DNA from: Conidiobolus coronatus NRRL 28638
Taxonomy: Eukaryota > Entomophthoromycota > Entomophthoromycetes > Entomophthorales > Conidiobolaceae
Direction: 5' to 3'
DNA: 21,409 bases
Assembly (NCBI GenBank): GCA_001566745.1
Contig: KQ964430.1
Location: 237,232 to 258,640, forward strand
The notes below the pieces were generated by a model that ran no database searches, was not told the DNA's origin, and saw only the letters and a list, made by a program, of their open reading frames with translations. The position numbers were made by a program, and so were the translations under genes. Shown in pieces: positions 1 through 10,574 of this stretch. Positions within the stretch are counted from its first letter, which is position 1, and every line of letters starts with the position of its first letter.

Positions 1-18
1 AAAAAACATAAAGCTTTT

Positions 19-24
19 TTTATT
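19..24 (-). promoter_or_regulatory. Probable poly(A) signal of the phosphorylase kinase gene
   Basis: The minus strand reads AATAAA here, about 65 nt beyond the TAG stop at 91-89. This is a normal distance for a eukaryotic 3' processing signal. In such A+T-rich DNA the hexamer also occurs by chance. Confidence 0.4.
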
Positions 25-88
25 CAATGTTGTAAGATAGCAAATAATAAAGAACTTAAATTTTAAATATATTAAAATTAATTTGATT

Positions 89-3000
89 CTATTCTTTTTG
101 AGATAAAATACCAGCAATTAAATTTTCTGGAACTTGCTTATCCTTTAGAGCACTTACTGAGAGATAGTAGCAGGTACCTTTCTCTTCCAAGAAGGGTAAA
201 TCATAGAATAATCTACGAGCAAAGCTGATATTGGAGTCAAAGCTATAATCTCCTTGAACTAGAGGTGTAAGTATAGGAATTGCAGGTGCACTAGGTTGAT
301 CAGATCCTGGAGATTCAACGAGTGGAGCTTCCTCTTGCTTGTCATTACCATTGGTAGCTTCGGCATCTCTAATAACAAGTCCTGATGAAATGTTATCTAC
401 TTGGACTCTGGACGGACTTTCATCTTGATCTTCTGCGGAGTAAGATCTCTTCTTAACTAAAGCAGGAGCAGCTAGTTTCAAATCCTTCTTATTAGCTTCT
501 ACCCATTCATCCCAGAAAATTCTTAAACCATTAGAAATTATATTAGTAAGATCTACAACACCTTCTACAGCTTTAAGATCAGGGTAGTTATCTTGAATAT
601 ATGAAATCACTGAAAGGGTTTCAATAGCAATTTCACGCTCTGCAGGATCTTGATAACTTCCAAGGAATAATTCTACCATGGCACCAAAGTTAAATTCATC
701 GGGAGTTTTTTCAGAAATAGTAGGATCGCGAGGAAGTGTATTCTCTCCAAGTTTGAGCCCTTGAGAATGATAAAGTACCCACCAGACTTTAGGGAAGAAG
801 TTTGATGGAACACGGTTGAAAGCACCGTCATTCTTACGACGGCGTAGCCATCTTCCTGATGATGGACCATGTAAGCAGTTCAAAGGATTTGATGGAATAA
901 GGCGGCGAACTTGCTCTTGATGCTTGCTAGGAGTAATAATATGATGAAGAACATCTGTAGGGCCTTGTAAAGCTTTTTTGTGCACTTCAGGAATTGATCC
1001 AATAGTTGCACCCTTCATACCAATGAAACACCAAGAATCTCTGTACTCAATAGTATCTGCTTTGCTACAGCCTAATGAGCGAAGTGCTTTTATTGCGTCA
1101 GGTGTTAAATTTTCATAACAGTCATCCTTAACAGCACCCATAACAACAATGCCGATGTTTCAAAGATCCAATTAATTCAACTAATTCTTCGGATTCATGA
1201 ACTGAAGCATGTGTGTCAAAGCTAGCAGTATCTAAAATAATTCCTTCTGCAGGATTGATAATAACTAAATTAAGACCACGTTTGGCAATAGGAACCTTTT
1301 CAGAGTTAATTTCCAAATGAGCATAGTTTCCAGCTTTAAAACCAGCTGAACGAGCAGCAAGAACAATTTTACCATCACTTTGACCAGATATGCAGTTGAA
1401 ATTGTGCCATCTTTCACGACTTTGTGAGCTGTTTTGGTGTGAATGATCTTGAACTACAGCTTTGCTGTTACTTGCGCTCAATGTAGGACCACTTAAAATG
1501 GTAAAGAGAAGAGTTTTAAGCTCAAATGGGCTTAATTGAGTGAGATGCTCAATAGCTTCTTCTTCATCACAGTTTTGAATTCTTGAAATTTCTTCTCTCA
1601 TTGCAATTAAGATAGAGTGAGTACGGAGACGCATAATACCTTTGAAAATAGAAGGGTCGGCTCTGATAAAGCTACCCAAGAAAGTTAAAATTTCTTGAAC
1701 CATAGGGCCTTCCATAACATCAGTATTACAAGCTGAATAAATGAGATTCTTTAACCCTTCAGGACCTAAACCTGTACGTAAAATTTTTTCATTTTCACCT
1801 TCTCCAACAGTGCACATTTTTTGTCGAATTACCAAATCTGTTAAGTTGATAGTGAGAGAATTGGTCATCTTTTGAAGTAAACCAGCAGCTTGTCTTACAA
1901 CTGACCATAATTTCAAACTTGTTGCTTTTGTATAGATTTCTTCTAATAAAGCTCCAACTGTAGCAGATAACGGATCAATATAGAAGCTCAATCCATGGCA
2001 TGAGTATAAGTAGTGAACTAAGTCAACTTGATCGAATAAATTCTTAGAAGTAGCAAGTGTAGTAATAGCTTGGGGCACTTGAGATGGATCTCCTAAGGAT
2101 AAGTTGAGCATTTTAGATTCTTCATTTGATGAGTCATCTGATTGCTCTTCGGAAATATCAGAGTCTTCGTTATTGAAATGATCTTGAAGCTTGTTATCCT
2201 TGTTGAATACACCAAAGTAATCTTGACTTTCAGTGCGTGGAATGGGTGTTTTAAGACCGGCACCAGCAAATACACCTGAAGAGCTACGGCGTAAGCTCTT
2301 ATCAGAAGTGGGTCTCAAACGAGTTCCTTTTCTAGTAGACTTGGTATTACGAAGAATTCCAACCCAGTCAACGTCAGATTTAGAAGAAAGGAAATCTAAA
2401 CTGGTAATACAACTAGTATTGACCATTTCGTTAATATGGCCCAATCTTACTCTAATGCCGTTAACATAACCAGTCTTTAACTTCATCATAAACTCCAATA
2501 AAGCCTTAGCTTCATTAGTTCCAAAGTGCCAATTGTTGCTACTATCGTGACCGCTTGGGACAATCATACTTTCTGTGAGCATAACAGTCATAGTAGGTCT
2601 ACCGCTATCAAACCAATTATTTTGAACAAACTGTAATTCCTGTTCAAATACAGAAATTAAGTAGTTATTATCACTAGAGAGATAGAAATGCTCCATATCC
2701 ATAAAGTGAGGAGTGAAAGCATACATATTTCCCTGAACTCTGTATAATCTACAAGTTCCCATAGTACCAACTGGACGAGGAGGTCTTCCTGATAAACCAA
2801 GTTTAGTATTGGCACCTAAATGAGTGTAAACTTCTCTTAATTGTGAAGGTCTACAAATTGTGATAGGCTGGATTTGGTCAACTGTTTGAGTTTCTAATCC
2901 TAAAGTAGCTAAATATTGCTGAAGCTTGGTATTTTCTGACAATAAAACAACTTGAACAATTGTGCTATCGCTAATAGAGTGCTTGGGATTAAATCTTCTG

Positions 3001-4641
3001 CCTAAGGGATCAATTTGAGAAATCTCTAATAAATTTTCACGAATTAAACAGCTAAGGAAGTATAAAGAGTTAGCCCAAACTAAGGGAACATTGTCGTTAG
3101 GGAGACGAATTTGAGAGTTAGGGTTTTCCTTTTCAGCATCGATCTTATCTTTAGGAACGTAGTATACTTCAGGTACGAGATAAAAGCGATCATCTGGACG
3201 ACGTGGAGACATCGAAGTAGCTCTTGAGTTAGCTGTGGAGCGCTCGAAAGAATAATCAGCCGAGTCGTTAATTTGACCTAAGCCGCCAACAGTTGTGGAA
3301 TCAACCAATAAAGGCTCCAAAAGATCAGAATAAGTTTCTACCATTTCTTCATCATTATTGAATAAACCATTTAAAATTAAATAGGTAAAGAAAAGGGGCC
3401 ATTCACATTCAATGTCTTCAAAAATTTTTAATTCATTAGGATCATAATGTAGTCTAGAAGTATCTTCTAATTCTGTTTGATGACCATCTCTTAAAAATCT
3501 TTTACAGCCGTATTTTCCTCCTAATTTGTTTATAATATCATTTTGTGTACGCTCTAGTATTTCTGGATCGTTTACTGCAAAAGCAGGGAAACCAATTACT
3601 GAAAGTAAAGCGGCATCAATTTCTTTTGAATGAGACTCACGAGGGAGAGAGTTATGCAAAGTATTATGATTACGAGTAATTTCATCAGGAAGTACATGAA
3701 TAGCCTATAAAATTGATCAATATAACTTGTGTTATAAATTATAATGTATAATTACTGATGATGGACCACCTCTTGAACCGAATAAATTTACGCCATCAAT
3801 AGCTTGGAGAGCAGCAACTGCCATACCTAATGATGAGTTATTTAATTCAGGTTGACCATGATTGATCTTGTTTCCTCTTTCCCAAATACCATAGTCAGGA
3901 GTTCTAAAATATTAAATGTGAATATTATTAAGTTAGAATATAAAGATTAATTTTTTACCTGTAAGCTCTTTCAATATAAAATACCAAATTTTGAACAAAA
4001 TCAACTTCATCTAAAGTATAAACGATATGCATACCACAAGCAGTCATTTGAGCTATCATAAGTAAGAATATACTGGTAGCATCAACTTGCAAGTGTCCCC
4101 ACTCATTATCTCCTACAACTGTATCACCTGTATTTGTATTATATTTAGCGTGTAAACTATCCGTTGGAGATTGTGAATATTTAAATTTTTCAACTTTTGG
4201 AGCTTGTCTCATCATAGCGAATAATAAACCTCTCATAAGCTTTACAACGGAATGTTCTAATTCATCTAAAATAGTGGAATAATATTACACGTTTAGCAAA
4301 TAAGTTGATTTCAAAAAATATAATTATACTTACAAGCTCTGCCATCATCATCATCAATTCTGCGGTAAGCTAAAGCTAAACCCCAAACGGCTAAAATAGA
4401 ATAAACATTATCTCTAAACGCTAAATAAGTAAAAATATAAGAGCGATAATAAAAGCTAAACTAACCTAACCCAAGCGTCACGATAGTCTCCGTGAGTAGT
4501 AACAGCTACAGAAGCGGGAATTAAACCAGAGTTAGGATTTTGCCTAGACAGTATAATAGTATTAATAGCCCTATAGTAATAATCTAACCTCTCTTTATTA
4601 ATCCTTCCACTGGATCTTCTATAATAATTTCCATTAACCAT
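89..4641 (-). CDS. Phosphorylase b kinase regulatory subunit (alpha/beta family, beta-like) with inserted ILEI/FAM3-type domain; one frameshift
   Basis: This is the large regulatory subunit of phosphorylase kinase, which restrains the gamma kinase that activates glycogen phosphorylase in the cytosol. Exons on the minus strand: 4641-4466, 4413-4334, 4265-3959, 3903-3756 and 3704-89. The four introns are 51-68 nt, and phases close exactly. The N-terminal half is the GH15-like helical fold, with family motifs [51 protein letters not shown] and [16 protein letters not shown]. The middle has [16 protein letters not shown] and [14 protein letters not shown]. The C-terminal domain has [13 protein letters not shown] and [24 protein letters not shown] and the C-terminal end resemble the beta subunit more than alpha. 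An ILEI-like domain lies in the linker before [13 protein letters not shown]. The reading frame shifts once at about 1160. Corrected length would be about 1,441 residues, against roughly 1,100-1,240 in animals. The protein ends SQKE, with no CaaX box. Family assignment is very secure; the frameshift may be an assembly error, an allele defect or real. Confidence 0.93.
975..1380 (-). other. ILEI/FAM3-like domain encoded within the phosphorylase kinase subunit
   Basis: Residues about 1010-1140 of the joined product match the FAM3/ILEI (interleukin-like EMT inducer) fold. The visible blocks are [35 protein letters not shown], then after the frame change [20 protein letters not shown] and [14 protein letters not shown]. 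The spacing of these blocks is that of the family. The domain sits between the helical middle region, which ends near [16 protein letters not shown], and the C-terminal domain. Animal alpha subunits have a disordered linker there, and animal beta subunits have almost nothing. ILEI domains are known from secreted FAM3 cytokine-like proteins and from glycan-related proteins (CEMIP, POMGNT1), so a cytosolic glycogen-enzyme regulator is an unexpected host. A carbohydrate-binding role is a guess. Confidence 0.85.
1157..1163 (-). other. Frameshift site inside the ILEI-like domain
   Basis: Upstream frame reads ...GGA TCT TTG AAA CAT and runs 13 codons past this point to a TAA at 1128-1130. The downstream frame opens immediately after a TGA at 1162-1160 and continues with family-like sequence [13 protein letters not shown]. 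Skipping a single A after TTG joins the two frames, and the stretch from GSL to AVKDD then has the same number of residues as the family pattern. No GT-AG intron of plausible length removes the shift without also deleting conserved domain residues. Confidence 0.85.
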
Positions 4642-6577
4642 ACTATTTAATATATATTTTTTAATTATCCAATATTAAATTTAATTTTTTATATTCTTTA
4701 TCGGATTAAGAGAAGAGAAAAGAATGAAAAGGAATTTGATTAAAAAAATTTTGAAAGATAACGACTGCTTTTAAATTCAATTTTTTAAAACCCCTTTTAT
4801 ACTTTATCCAATATTTTATTACTCTTTATATCCACGCTTATCTCAAGCTAATCCAGATTAAATTTAATAAGTTATTTTTCCCATATAAAAATAACAATAG
4901 ATACCAAAAAATAATGAGCAAATTATAGCGTAATATATTTTTAAATTTTGATCGATTAGAGTTATAGTCTACTAGGAAATTAATCTATTGAACATATGAG
5001 TTTATCACTAGCAATGATTATGCATCCAAAAGTTTAAAACCCAAAAAATTATATTTAGCTTAATATAAATGACTCACTCAAAAGTATTAATCAACACACT
5101 TAATAAATTCGCTAAAAAACATATATCTAGCTCTTTAACTTTAATTAATTTTATAAGCCATTGATTAAAAGGTAACATTTAATACTAAAATAATTTTGAT
5201 ATCAACTATGGATAAACTAACTAAGTAATAACTCGGTTTATTTTATTATTTTTGCAAAATTAATTTATTGATAAAGTTAATAGATATTAGATTAGAATTT
5301 AGATAACAGATTAAACAAATAAATGATAGAAAGATAGCTAATAAACCAAGACAATAATGCTTTATCATTTAATATTATAGGGTCAATATTTTGTCCTTTA
5401 TGATCTTTTTATGTCGCTCAATATACGTTCATTAGATCACAAATTCGTCATAATTCCAATAACTTGTATAATAAATTTTGATGTTGGGAAGGAGGTTAAT
5501 TAGTCTATTTTTTATATCAATTGTATCACGTATTAGTTACTAAATTAGGCTATTTATAGTTATATTTCAAATAGTAGAGATTAATTATATGCTAACTTTT
5601 TTCTACTAAGCAAAGACATTTGAATTAGAGTGAGATCTCTTTACTTCCATAAACATTAGCGCATCTGAGTATAATTTAAGTATAAATGCAAAATTTTCTA
5701 TGTTTTATTGAGCAGGAAGCCTATCCCCAAAAGTAATAGTATAAACAATGTATTTTAAATAGATCACTCATTTTTCATTTTTAATTAAAATATTGAATTA
5801 TATATATTCGCTAAAACTACAAGTTTGTCTTATTTTTTTATGCTTAACATTTGAAATTAGTTAGTAATAAATTAGATAATGACGTAAACTTATTTTTGAA
5901 TTTTTTAGTTACTGTGGAGATAAGCTTTTTTAAAATTGATCGAAAAAGAATAGCGTTGAAAATTAGGAGTAGTTTAATCAAAAATCTAAGTATATATAAA
6001 AATCAGCATATTTTTAATAACTCAAGTTTATATTATGCAATAATAACATTGAGTTGAATTGGCGATATTTAAGCAAATATTTGAAAATAAAAAGAAATGA
6101 AGCAAAATTTGCTGCTAAAGATTAAAAATATGCATAAACACTGAATATTGATAAACTCAAAATACAAATACTATTATATAAATTTACCTACATTATACTA
6201 ACACTGCTACAGGTAGCTTACAAGGCGAGTATGTTTTTACAATTCATGCTGTTATATTTTTGTATTTAATAGTACCATAACATACTTTTATTTCAAATAA
6301 AAAAAACATAATTATATAATGTTTATATTGAAGACAATATGTATTGATTATAAATTTTAACATAGAAAGTGATAATACAATACAGTAAATATTCATTTAT
6401 TACGTTGATTCGAGCCAACTTAGAATAAAAAATTGATTAAAATTCATTTTTTATAGAGTTATAACTGTATATTAATAGAAAAATTTTGCAAATATTAATA
6501 TCTGAGTATAAAAACTATACAGAAAAAGAAATTAAGAGCATAATTTAGTTTTTAATCTAAATAAACATTAATTGCTA
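4642..6577. other. A+T-rich intergenic spacer
   Basis: This spacer lies between the start of the phosphorylase kinase gene and the end of the F-box gene. It must hold the former's promoter and the latter's 3' signals, but I could not assign specific elements. No tRNA, snRNA or conserved coding segment was recognised. The longest open stretch (5851-6057, +) begins at TTG, has no ATG start and reads as low-complexity Lys/Ile/Asn/Ser-rich sequence, so I do not call it a gene. One copy of a short recurring word, AATCAGCATAT, lies at 6001-6011. Confidence 0.7.
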
Positions 6578-7822
6578 CTATTTTATTACTTTTTCCCAAT
6601 TAAACTTCAAATAACCAAACTTAGCCCTAACATAATCCAAATGCTTAGTATTTATCCTCTGAATAAATAAAACTCTCAAATTATAAAACCAATCTAATAC
6701 CGCCAAATCCCTTAACTCGCTAACTCTTAATACTTCAAGCTTATTAGAACATTTCCATTTATTTTCAACTGACCAATTAAACTCACATTCCGATATGTCT
6801 AGATACTTTAAGGTAATGAACTGTGATTCAAATAAAGAGCAGATAGGATTTGTGAAATTAATCAGTTTAAACTTTAAAACTTGTAAATTTTGACAGCTAT
6901 TGGAAATTTGAACTAATTGAGTGTATGATAGCTTTGAATTTAATCTTAATTCTTTTAAATTAGCAAATAAACTAAAGTTATAAGAATTTATATTAAAGCT
7001 TAAGTGTGAAGTAAAATTAATACTTTCTAAACTTTGATTTTGACTTGATAAATTATTAATTACTTGCTGAGAGGGGCACTTCCCTTGAATGTCCAACGAT
7101 TTTAAGTTATTAAGTAATGAAAGGAGTTGAATCGATAATTTATGATCTATTTGATTGGTTTTAAACAGCTTTATATTATTTAAAGCATTAAAAGGTAACT
7201 CTGTTTTAGTTTTTATAGTACAATTAATTATCAATTCAATAGATTCTAAACTTTGTGAAGATTCTAAATTTGGAAAATAAGTTAAATGAGTACTATTAGA
7301 ATAATCCAAACTAATTTGACTGATATTGGACGGTAAATTATAATAATTACACTGATCTAAATTATTCAACTGAGATAAGTAGCGATGTCTTATAGTTAAT
7401 GAACTAAGATTATTTAATATTGGCAAACATTCACTAAGCTTATCCATACAATTTAATGGCGGCATTAAGTCTAAAGCTCTCAAATTACCAAAATAATCGT
7501 TTATACCTTGAAAAATCTCTTGATTAACCCAAATTTCCCCCTCAAAGCCTTTAATAACCCCACCTAACCCTCTTAAATCCAAAATAAAACTCTTACTTAA
7601 AACCTCTAAACTAAGCAACCTCCCTTCTATCAAGTAAGTTAAATTAGGCTTTAAATTAAACTTAATATTATTTCCTATAAGTTTTAATAAGGTATAGTTC
7701 CATTGTTTACAAACTAGTCGATACTGTTTAATTTCGGAATTTGTCAAGTAGATGGATATATTATAGATAATATTATTTATTAATAATGGGCTTAATCTAT
7801 TATCAGCATTAGTATTAGACAT
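6578..7822 (-). CDS. F-box and leucine-rich-repeat protein
   Basis: A 414-residue single-exon protein. Residues about 9-46 fit an F-box: LSPLLINNIIYNISIYL followed by YRLVCKQWNYTLL, where the VCKxW core is the usual helix-3 signature. The remainder is a series of roughly eight irregular leucine-rich repeats, for example LRALDL, LSSLTIRH, LKSLDIQG, LKELRLN, LQVLKFK, LKYLDIS and LEVLRVS. Proteins of this plan are normally substrate receptors of SCF ubiquitin ligases: the F-box binds Skp1 and the LRR arc binds the target. The substrate cannot be inferred. Asn and Ile content is high, as expected from the base composition. The start is the first ATG in frame, and no intron is needed. Such genes are often lineage-expanded and fast-evolving in fungi, so no orthologue is named. 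Confidence 0.82.
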   Translation of the reverse strand: MSNTNADNRLSPLLINNIIYNISIYLTNSEIKQYRLVCKQWNYTLLKLIGNNIKFNLKPNLTYLIEGRLLSLEVLSKSFILDLRGLGGVIKGFEGEIWVNQEIFQGINDYFGNLRALDLMPPLNCMDKLSECLPILNNLSSLTIRHRYLSQLNNLDQCNYYNLPSNISQISLDYSNSTHLTYFPNLESSQSLESIELIINCTIKTKTELPFNALNNIKLFKTNQIDHKLSIQLLSLLNNLKSLDIQGKCPSQQVINNLSSQNQSLESINFTSHLSFNINSYNFSLFANLKELRLNSKLSYTQLVQISNSCQNLQVLKFKLINFTNPICSLFESQFITLKYLDISECEFNWSVENKWKCSNKLEVLRVSELRDLAVLDWFYNLRVLFIQRINTKHLDYVRAKFGYLKFNWEKVIK

Positions 7823-7963
7823 GGTTTAGGATAATGATGTAATGAATTTGTGAAAAGTATTCAGACATAATATATGAAACTTATAATCTATTCCTGATTA
7901 AATCGGTTATTATGGGAATAATTCAATAAAAACATACATGTATCTTATTTTACGAAATGATAA

Positions 7964-8036
7964 GCCCGGTTAGCTCAGTCGGTAGAGCATCAGACTTTTA
8001 ATCTGAGGGTCGTGGGTTCGAGCCCCACGTTGGGCG
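7964..8036 (+). tRNA. tRNA-Lys(UUU)
   Basis: A 73-nt cloverleaf without intron. The acceptor stem is GCCCGGT/GTTGGGC with three G-U pairs and discriminator G. The D arm is GCTC/GAGC, the anticodon stem TCAGA/TCTGA encloses loop CTTTTAA (anticodon TTT), and the T arm is GTGGG/CCCAC with TTCGAGC. It decodes AAA and AAG lysine codons. The A box (TAGCTCAGTCGG) and B box (GGTTCGAGCC) are intact. Confidence 0.97.
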
Positions 8037-8915
8037 TAAATAGAATTTAACTTTTATTTATAAAAATTTTGTATTTCGAGAAATATTTTTTATTTGCTTG
8101 AATTTTCTATAGCTTATTAAGTCGATTGTATGATTTCAGTTACATTAAATCTAATTATGCTTTTAATTATTAACACTTTTACATAATACCTTTGGGTCTA
8201 TATAAATAAGAAATAAAATAATTTATTGACTTAATGTTAGTTTCGCATATATAACACTTTATAGTTTAGCACTATTATTAATATTATGCTAAAAATCAGC
8301 ATATAGCTTATTTAATTACTCTATCATAAGAAAAATACGCTAATCATAGACTATATAATTGATTCATAACTTTTTATTCGTTAATAATATATAAAAATTA
8401 AATCATTATACTAAAATTGAATTTAAACTTTAATCTGAAAATATTATTAATGAAACAAATAGTTGGTAACTATATAAAATATAATGTTGTAATAGTATAA
8501 GTTAACCTTAATTAAGCTTATTTCTAATGCTCTATTAATAGGAATTTTTCCATTAAAGTATCAGACTTATTTTAAATCTCTACAAAATTTAGTGACTTTG
8601 ATTTATTTATACTAATTACTAAATTTAGTAAGTGTTAGAATTAAAAATTTTAACAGTAATTTTTAAAACTAAGCTTTTGTGATAATTGAAGTAGACAAAT
8701 TTGGTACGTTTTAAAATTTGAGTTAATTGTTTCGAAAATTATATTGGTTTTAGTAGTAACGTTGCATATGCTAAGTAAATTTCTTCTTACAAGTTTTGAT
8801 ACTGCTATTACTATGCCAGCTTTGGATATTTAAACTTAGATTTTTCAAGCCTGAGCATTGTTAATTTAATCCTTTATCTATTATATTAATTTATTTTTTG
8901 TACTGTTTTCTAGTT
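8037..8915. other. A+T-rich spacer upstream of the Pro/Gln-rich gene
   Basis: This spacer lies between tRNA-Lys and the next ATG. Apart from the tRNA terminator and one AATCAGCATAT word (8294-8304), I recognise nothing specific. TTTTCTAG at 8906-8913, just before the ATG at 8916, could be the acceptor of a 5'-UTR intron, but no donor can be singled out. Confidence 0.6.
8052..8055 (+). terminator. RNA polymerase III terminator of tRNA-Lys
   Basis: A TTTT run starts 16 nt after the mature tRNA-Lys 3' end, the usual position and form of a Pol III stop signal. Confidence 0.6.
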
Positions 8916-10574
8916 ATGATAGTTAATCATCTTATTCAGTTGATTCTGATAAACTCCTTGAGCGGGGTAATGGTTATTGATAGCAATATGAAGAGTTTTC
9001 CAATGCCTGAATTAGATCCTCATCAGGAGGAGCAGAGTATGAGCTCGCTGAAAGCCGCTTCAAAAATGGCTGAAGAATCTGAACCACGTATGACTTATAT
9101 CGAGTCTTTATATCCAATTCCAATGGAACCAAACTACGAACAAGAAAGTTATCAACTTCTCACTGGTGATATGGATCATTCTCCAAAGATTTTGCCTCTT
9201 GAAAATTGGGGCACTGAAATGGATAGTATTGAATCAGAGTTTCCCCTTGAAGTAGAACCCATGCTGAACTTTGAACCAACTCCTACAGAGTCTAGACTTA
9301 ATAATGCTCCAAGCGTCTTCATGATGCCACAAGAGGAAGAATACCCAGGAGTAAAAGAAGCTGAAATCAGAGACTCAGATTTCTATCATCCCGAGTACTC
9401 TAGACCAAATGATTACCCTGTTCCAACTGCATATGCGCCAAAAGTCAATGTTATTCCTACTATGCCTGAGCCTACAGCATTACCCATGAGTCACCCAGCC
9501 TCAGGAATGATTCATCAAGGAGAGAATGAGGGGATTGAGTGGGAAAACGACTCAAGCGTAATTCCTGTAGGCGTTTATTCAGAAAGATGTCCCATTTACG
9601 TGGTAACAAAAACAATTGTTGTTACTCAGGATGCTCCTCTCCCCACAGGTCATGCACATAGCCATAACCCATACGGGTATTTTGCTCATATGCCCCTCTA
9701 TGCTGCAAATATGCATCCTAAACCTAGCAAAGATAATAGCGAAAACCAAGCTGAAGACGAAGATAGTAAAGAGGATGACGAAAAAGACGACAGAGTTAGC
9801 AATGTAGCAGATGATAAGCATGTAGCTAACCAAGCACCATCCCAGCCAATTATTGTAGTAGTTCAAAACACTCCTCAAGGTCCCAGTTTCATTCCTATGA
9901 TTCCTCCAGCAATGATGGGCTCTGAAGAAATAGAATGGAGCAGCGCATTTTCTATTGATGATTCTCAACCTGGCTCTCAAACCTTATCAGCGGCTTCTAC
10001 GCCTGCCCTTCCTACAACTCAATCTCAACCACAATCAATTCCATTAACTCAAGCTCAACCATCTAACCCAATTTGGAATATACCAACTCCACCCAACAAT
10101 CCATTCAGCAATGGTACTCCATCTTCATCAGCACAGCCAGAAACACAGTCGCAGCCCCAGTTACCAAGCACTGAACCCAGCAGTAGCGCTATTACAAACT
10201 CAGCTTTATCAGCTCTTTATAGTGCATATCTTCAAACCAACCAGCAAATTGTTGAAAATGGTATGCAAATGCAGCAGCAACAAAGAGATCAAGCTCAGCA
10301 ACAGCAATCTCAAGTAGCTACTCCACAACCACAATTGCAGCCACAACAGCAGCTCCAAGGCCAAACAATGGAGTCTATGGTTTCAATGTACCAACCACTT
10401 CCAGCAATGCAAAACCGCGCTGCAGATGCCCAACCTCAACTCCAGCCCCAGACTCAATCTCAACCTCAAAGCAATCCCACTGGACAATTATTAGTCGCTT
10501 CAGGAACCGATTCAATTAATTACCCAATGTGGACACCACAAATGAATGTAAACCCCAACTACTCAACCTATTAA
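8916..10574 (+). CDS. Unrecognised, probably secreted Pro/Gln-rich low-complexity protein
   Basis: I do not recognise this 552-residue protein. The first ATG of the open frame is at 8916; an upstream in-frame TTG at 8898 is unlikely to be used. Residues about 1-22 (MIVNHLIQLILINSL and on) are hydrophobic and look like a signal peptide. Then come an acidic, Met/Pro/Glu-rich region (about 30-210), a short segment CPIYVVTKTIVVTQDAPLP (about 225-245) containing the only cysteine, a His-rich patch, and an acidic run (EDEDSKEDDEKDD). The last third is Pro/Gln/Ser-rich with recurring TQSQPQ units. VTKTIVVTQ recalls valine/threonine segments of fungal surface proteins. There is no C-terminal hydrophobic tail, so no GPI anchor is indicated. 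Base composition is clearly less A+T-rich than the flanks and the frame is long, supporting a real gene. An extracellular or wall-associated role is inference; a nuclear Q-rich factor is the alternative if the N-terminus is misread. Confidence 0.75.
   Translation: MIVNHLIQLILINSLSGVMVIDSNMKSFPMPELDPHQEEQSMSSLKAASKMAEESEPRMTYIESLYPIPMEPNYEQESYQLLTGDMDHSPKILPLENWGTEMDSIESEFPLEVEPMLNFEPTPTESRLNNAPSVFMMPQEEEYPGVKEAEIRDSDFYHPEYSRPNDYPVPTAYAPKVNVIPTMPEPTALPMSHPASGMIHQGENEGIEWENDSSVIPVGVYSERCPIYVVTKTIVVTQDAPLPTGHAHSHNPYGYFAHMPLYAANMHPKPSKDNSENQAEDEDSKEDDEKDDRVSNVADDKHVANQAPSQPIIVVVQNTPQGPSFIPMIPPAMMGSEEIEWSSAFSIDDSQPGSQTLSAASTPALPTTQSQPQSIPLTQAQPSNPIWNIPTPPNNPFSNGTPSSSAQPETQSQPQLPSTEPSSSAITNSALSALYSAYLQTNQQIVENGMQMQQQQRDQAQQQQSQVATPQPQLQPQQQLQGQTMESMVSMYQPLPAMQNRAADAQPQLQPQTQSQPQSNPTGQLLVASGTDSINYPMWTPQMNVNPNYSTY

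Noticed and set aside
89-1141. Separate gene starting at the ATG at 1141
   Set aside because: Its first residues continue the ILEI domain begun in the upstream frame, and its remainder is the C-terminal domain of the same phosphorylase kinase subunit, so it is one locus.
1128-1200. An intron as the explanation of the frame change in the phosphorylase kinase gene
   Set aside because: The only candidate GT...AG spans (for example a GTTGAA donor to GTTAAG) lack a good donor and would delete conserved ILEI residues such as AVK. A one-base shift restores family length exactly.
5851-6057. 68-residue open frame in the large spacer
   Set aside because: Starts at TTG, not ATG; low-complexity composition matching the A+T background; no neighbouring exons or family motif.
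9579-9980. 133-residue open frame antisense to the Pro/Gln-rich gene with hydrophobic segments
   Set aside because: Antisense of Asp/Glu- and Lys-rich codons naturally reads as Phe/Ile/Leu/Val. The hydrophobic block mirrors the acidic run of the sense protein, and no family similarity is seen.
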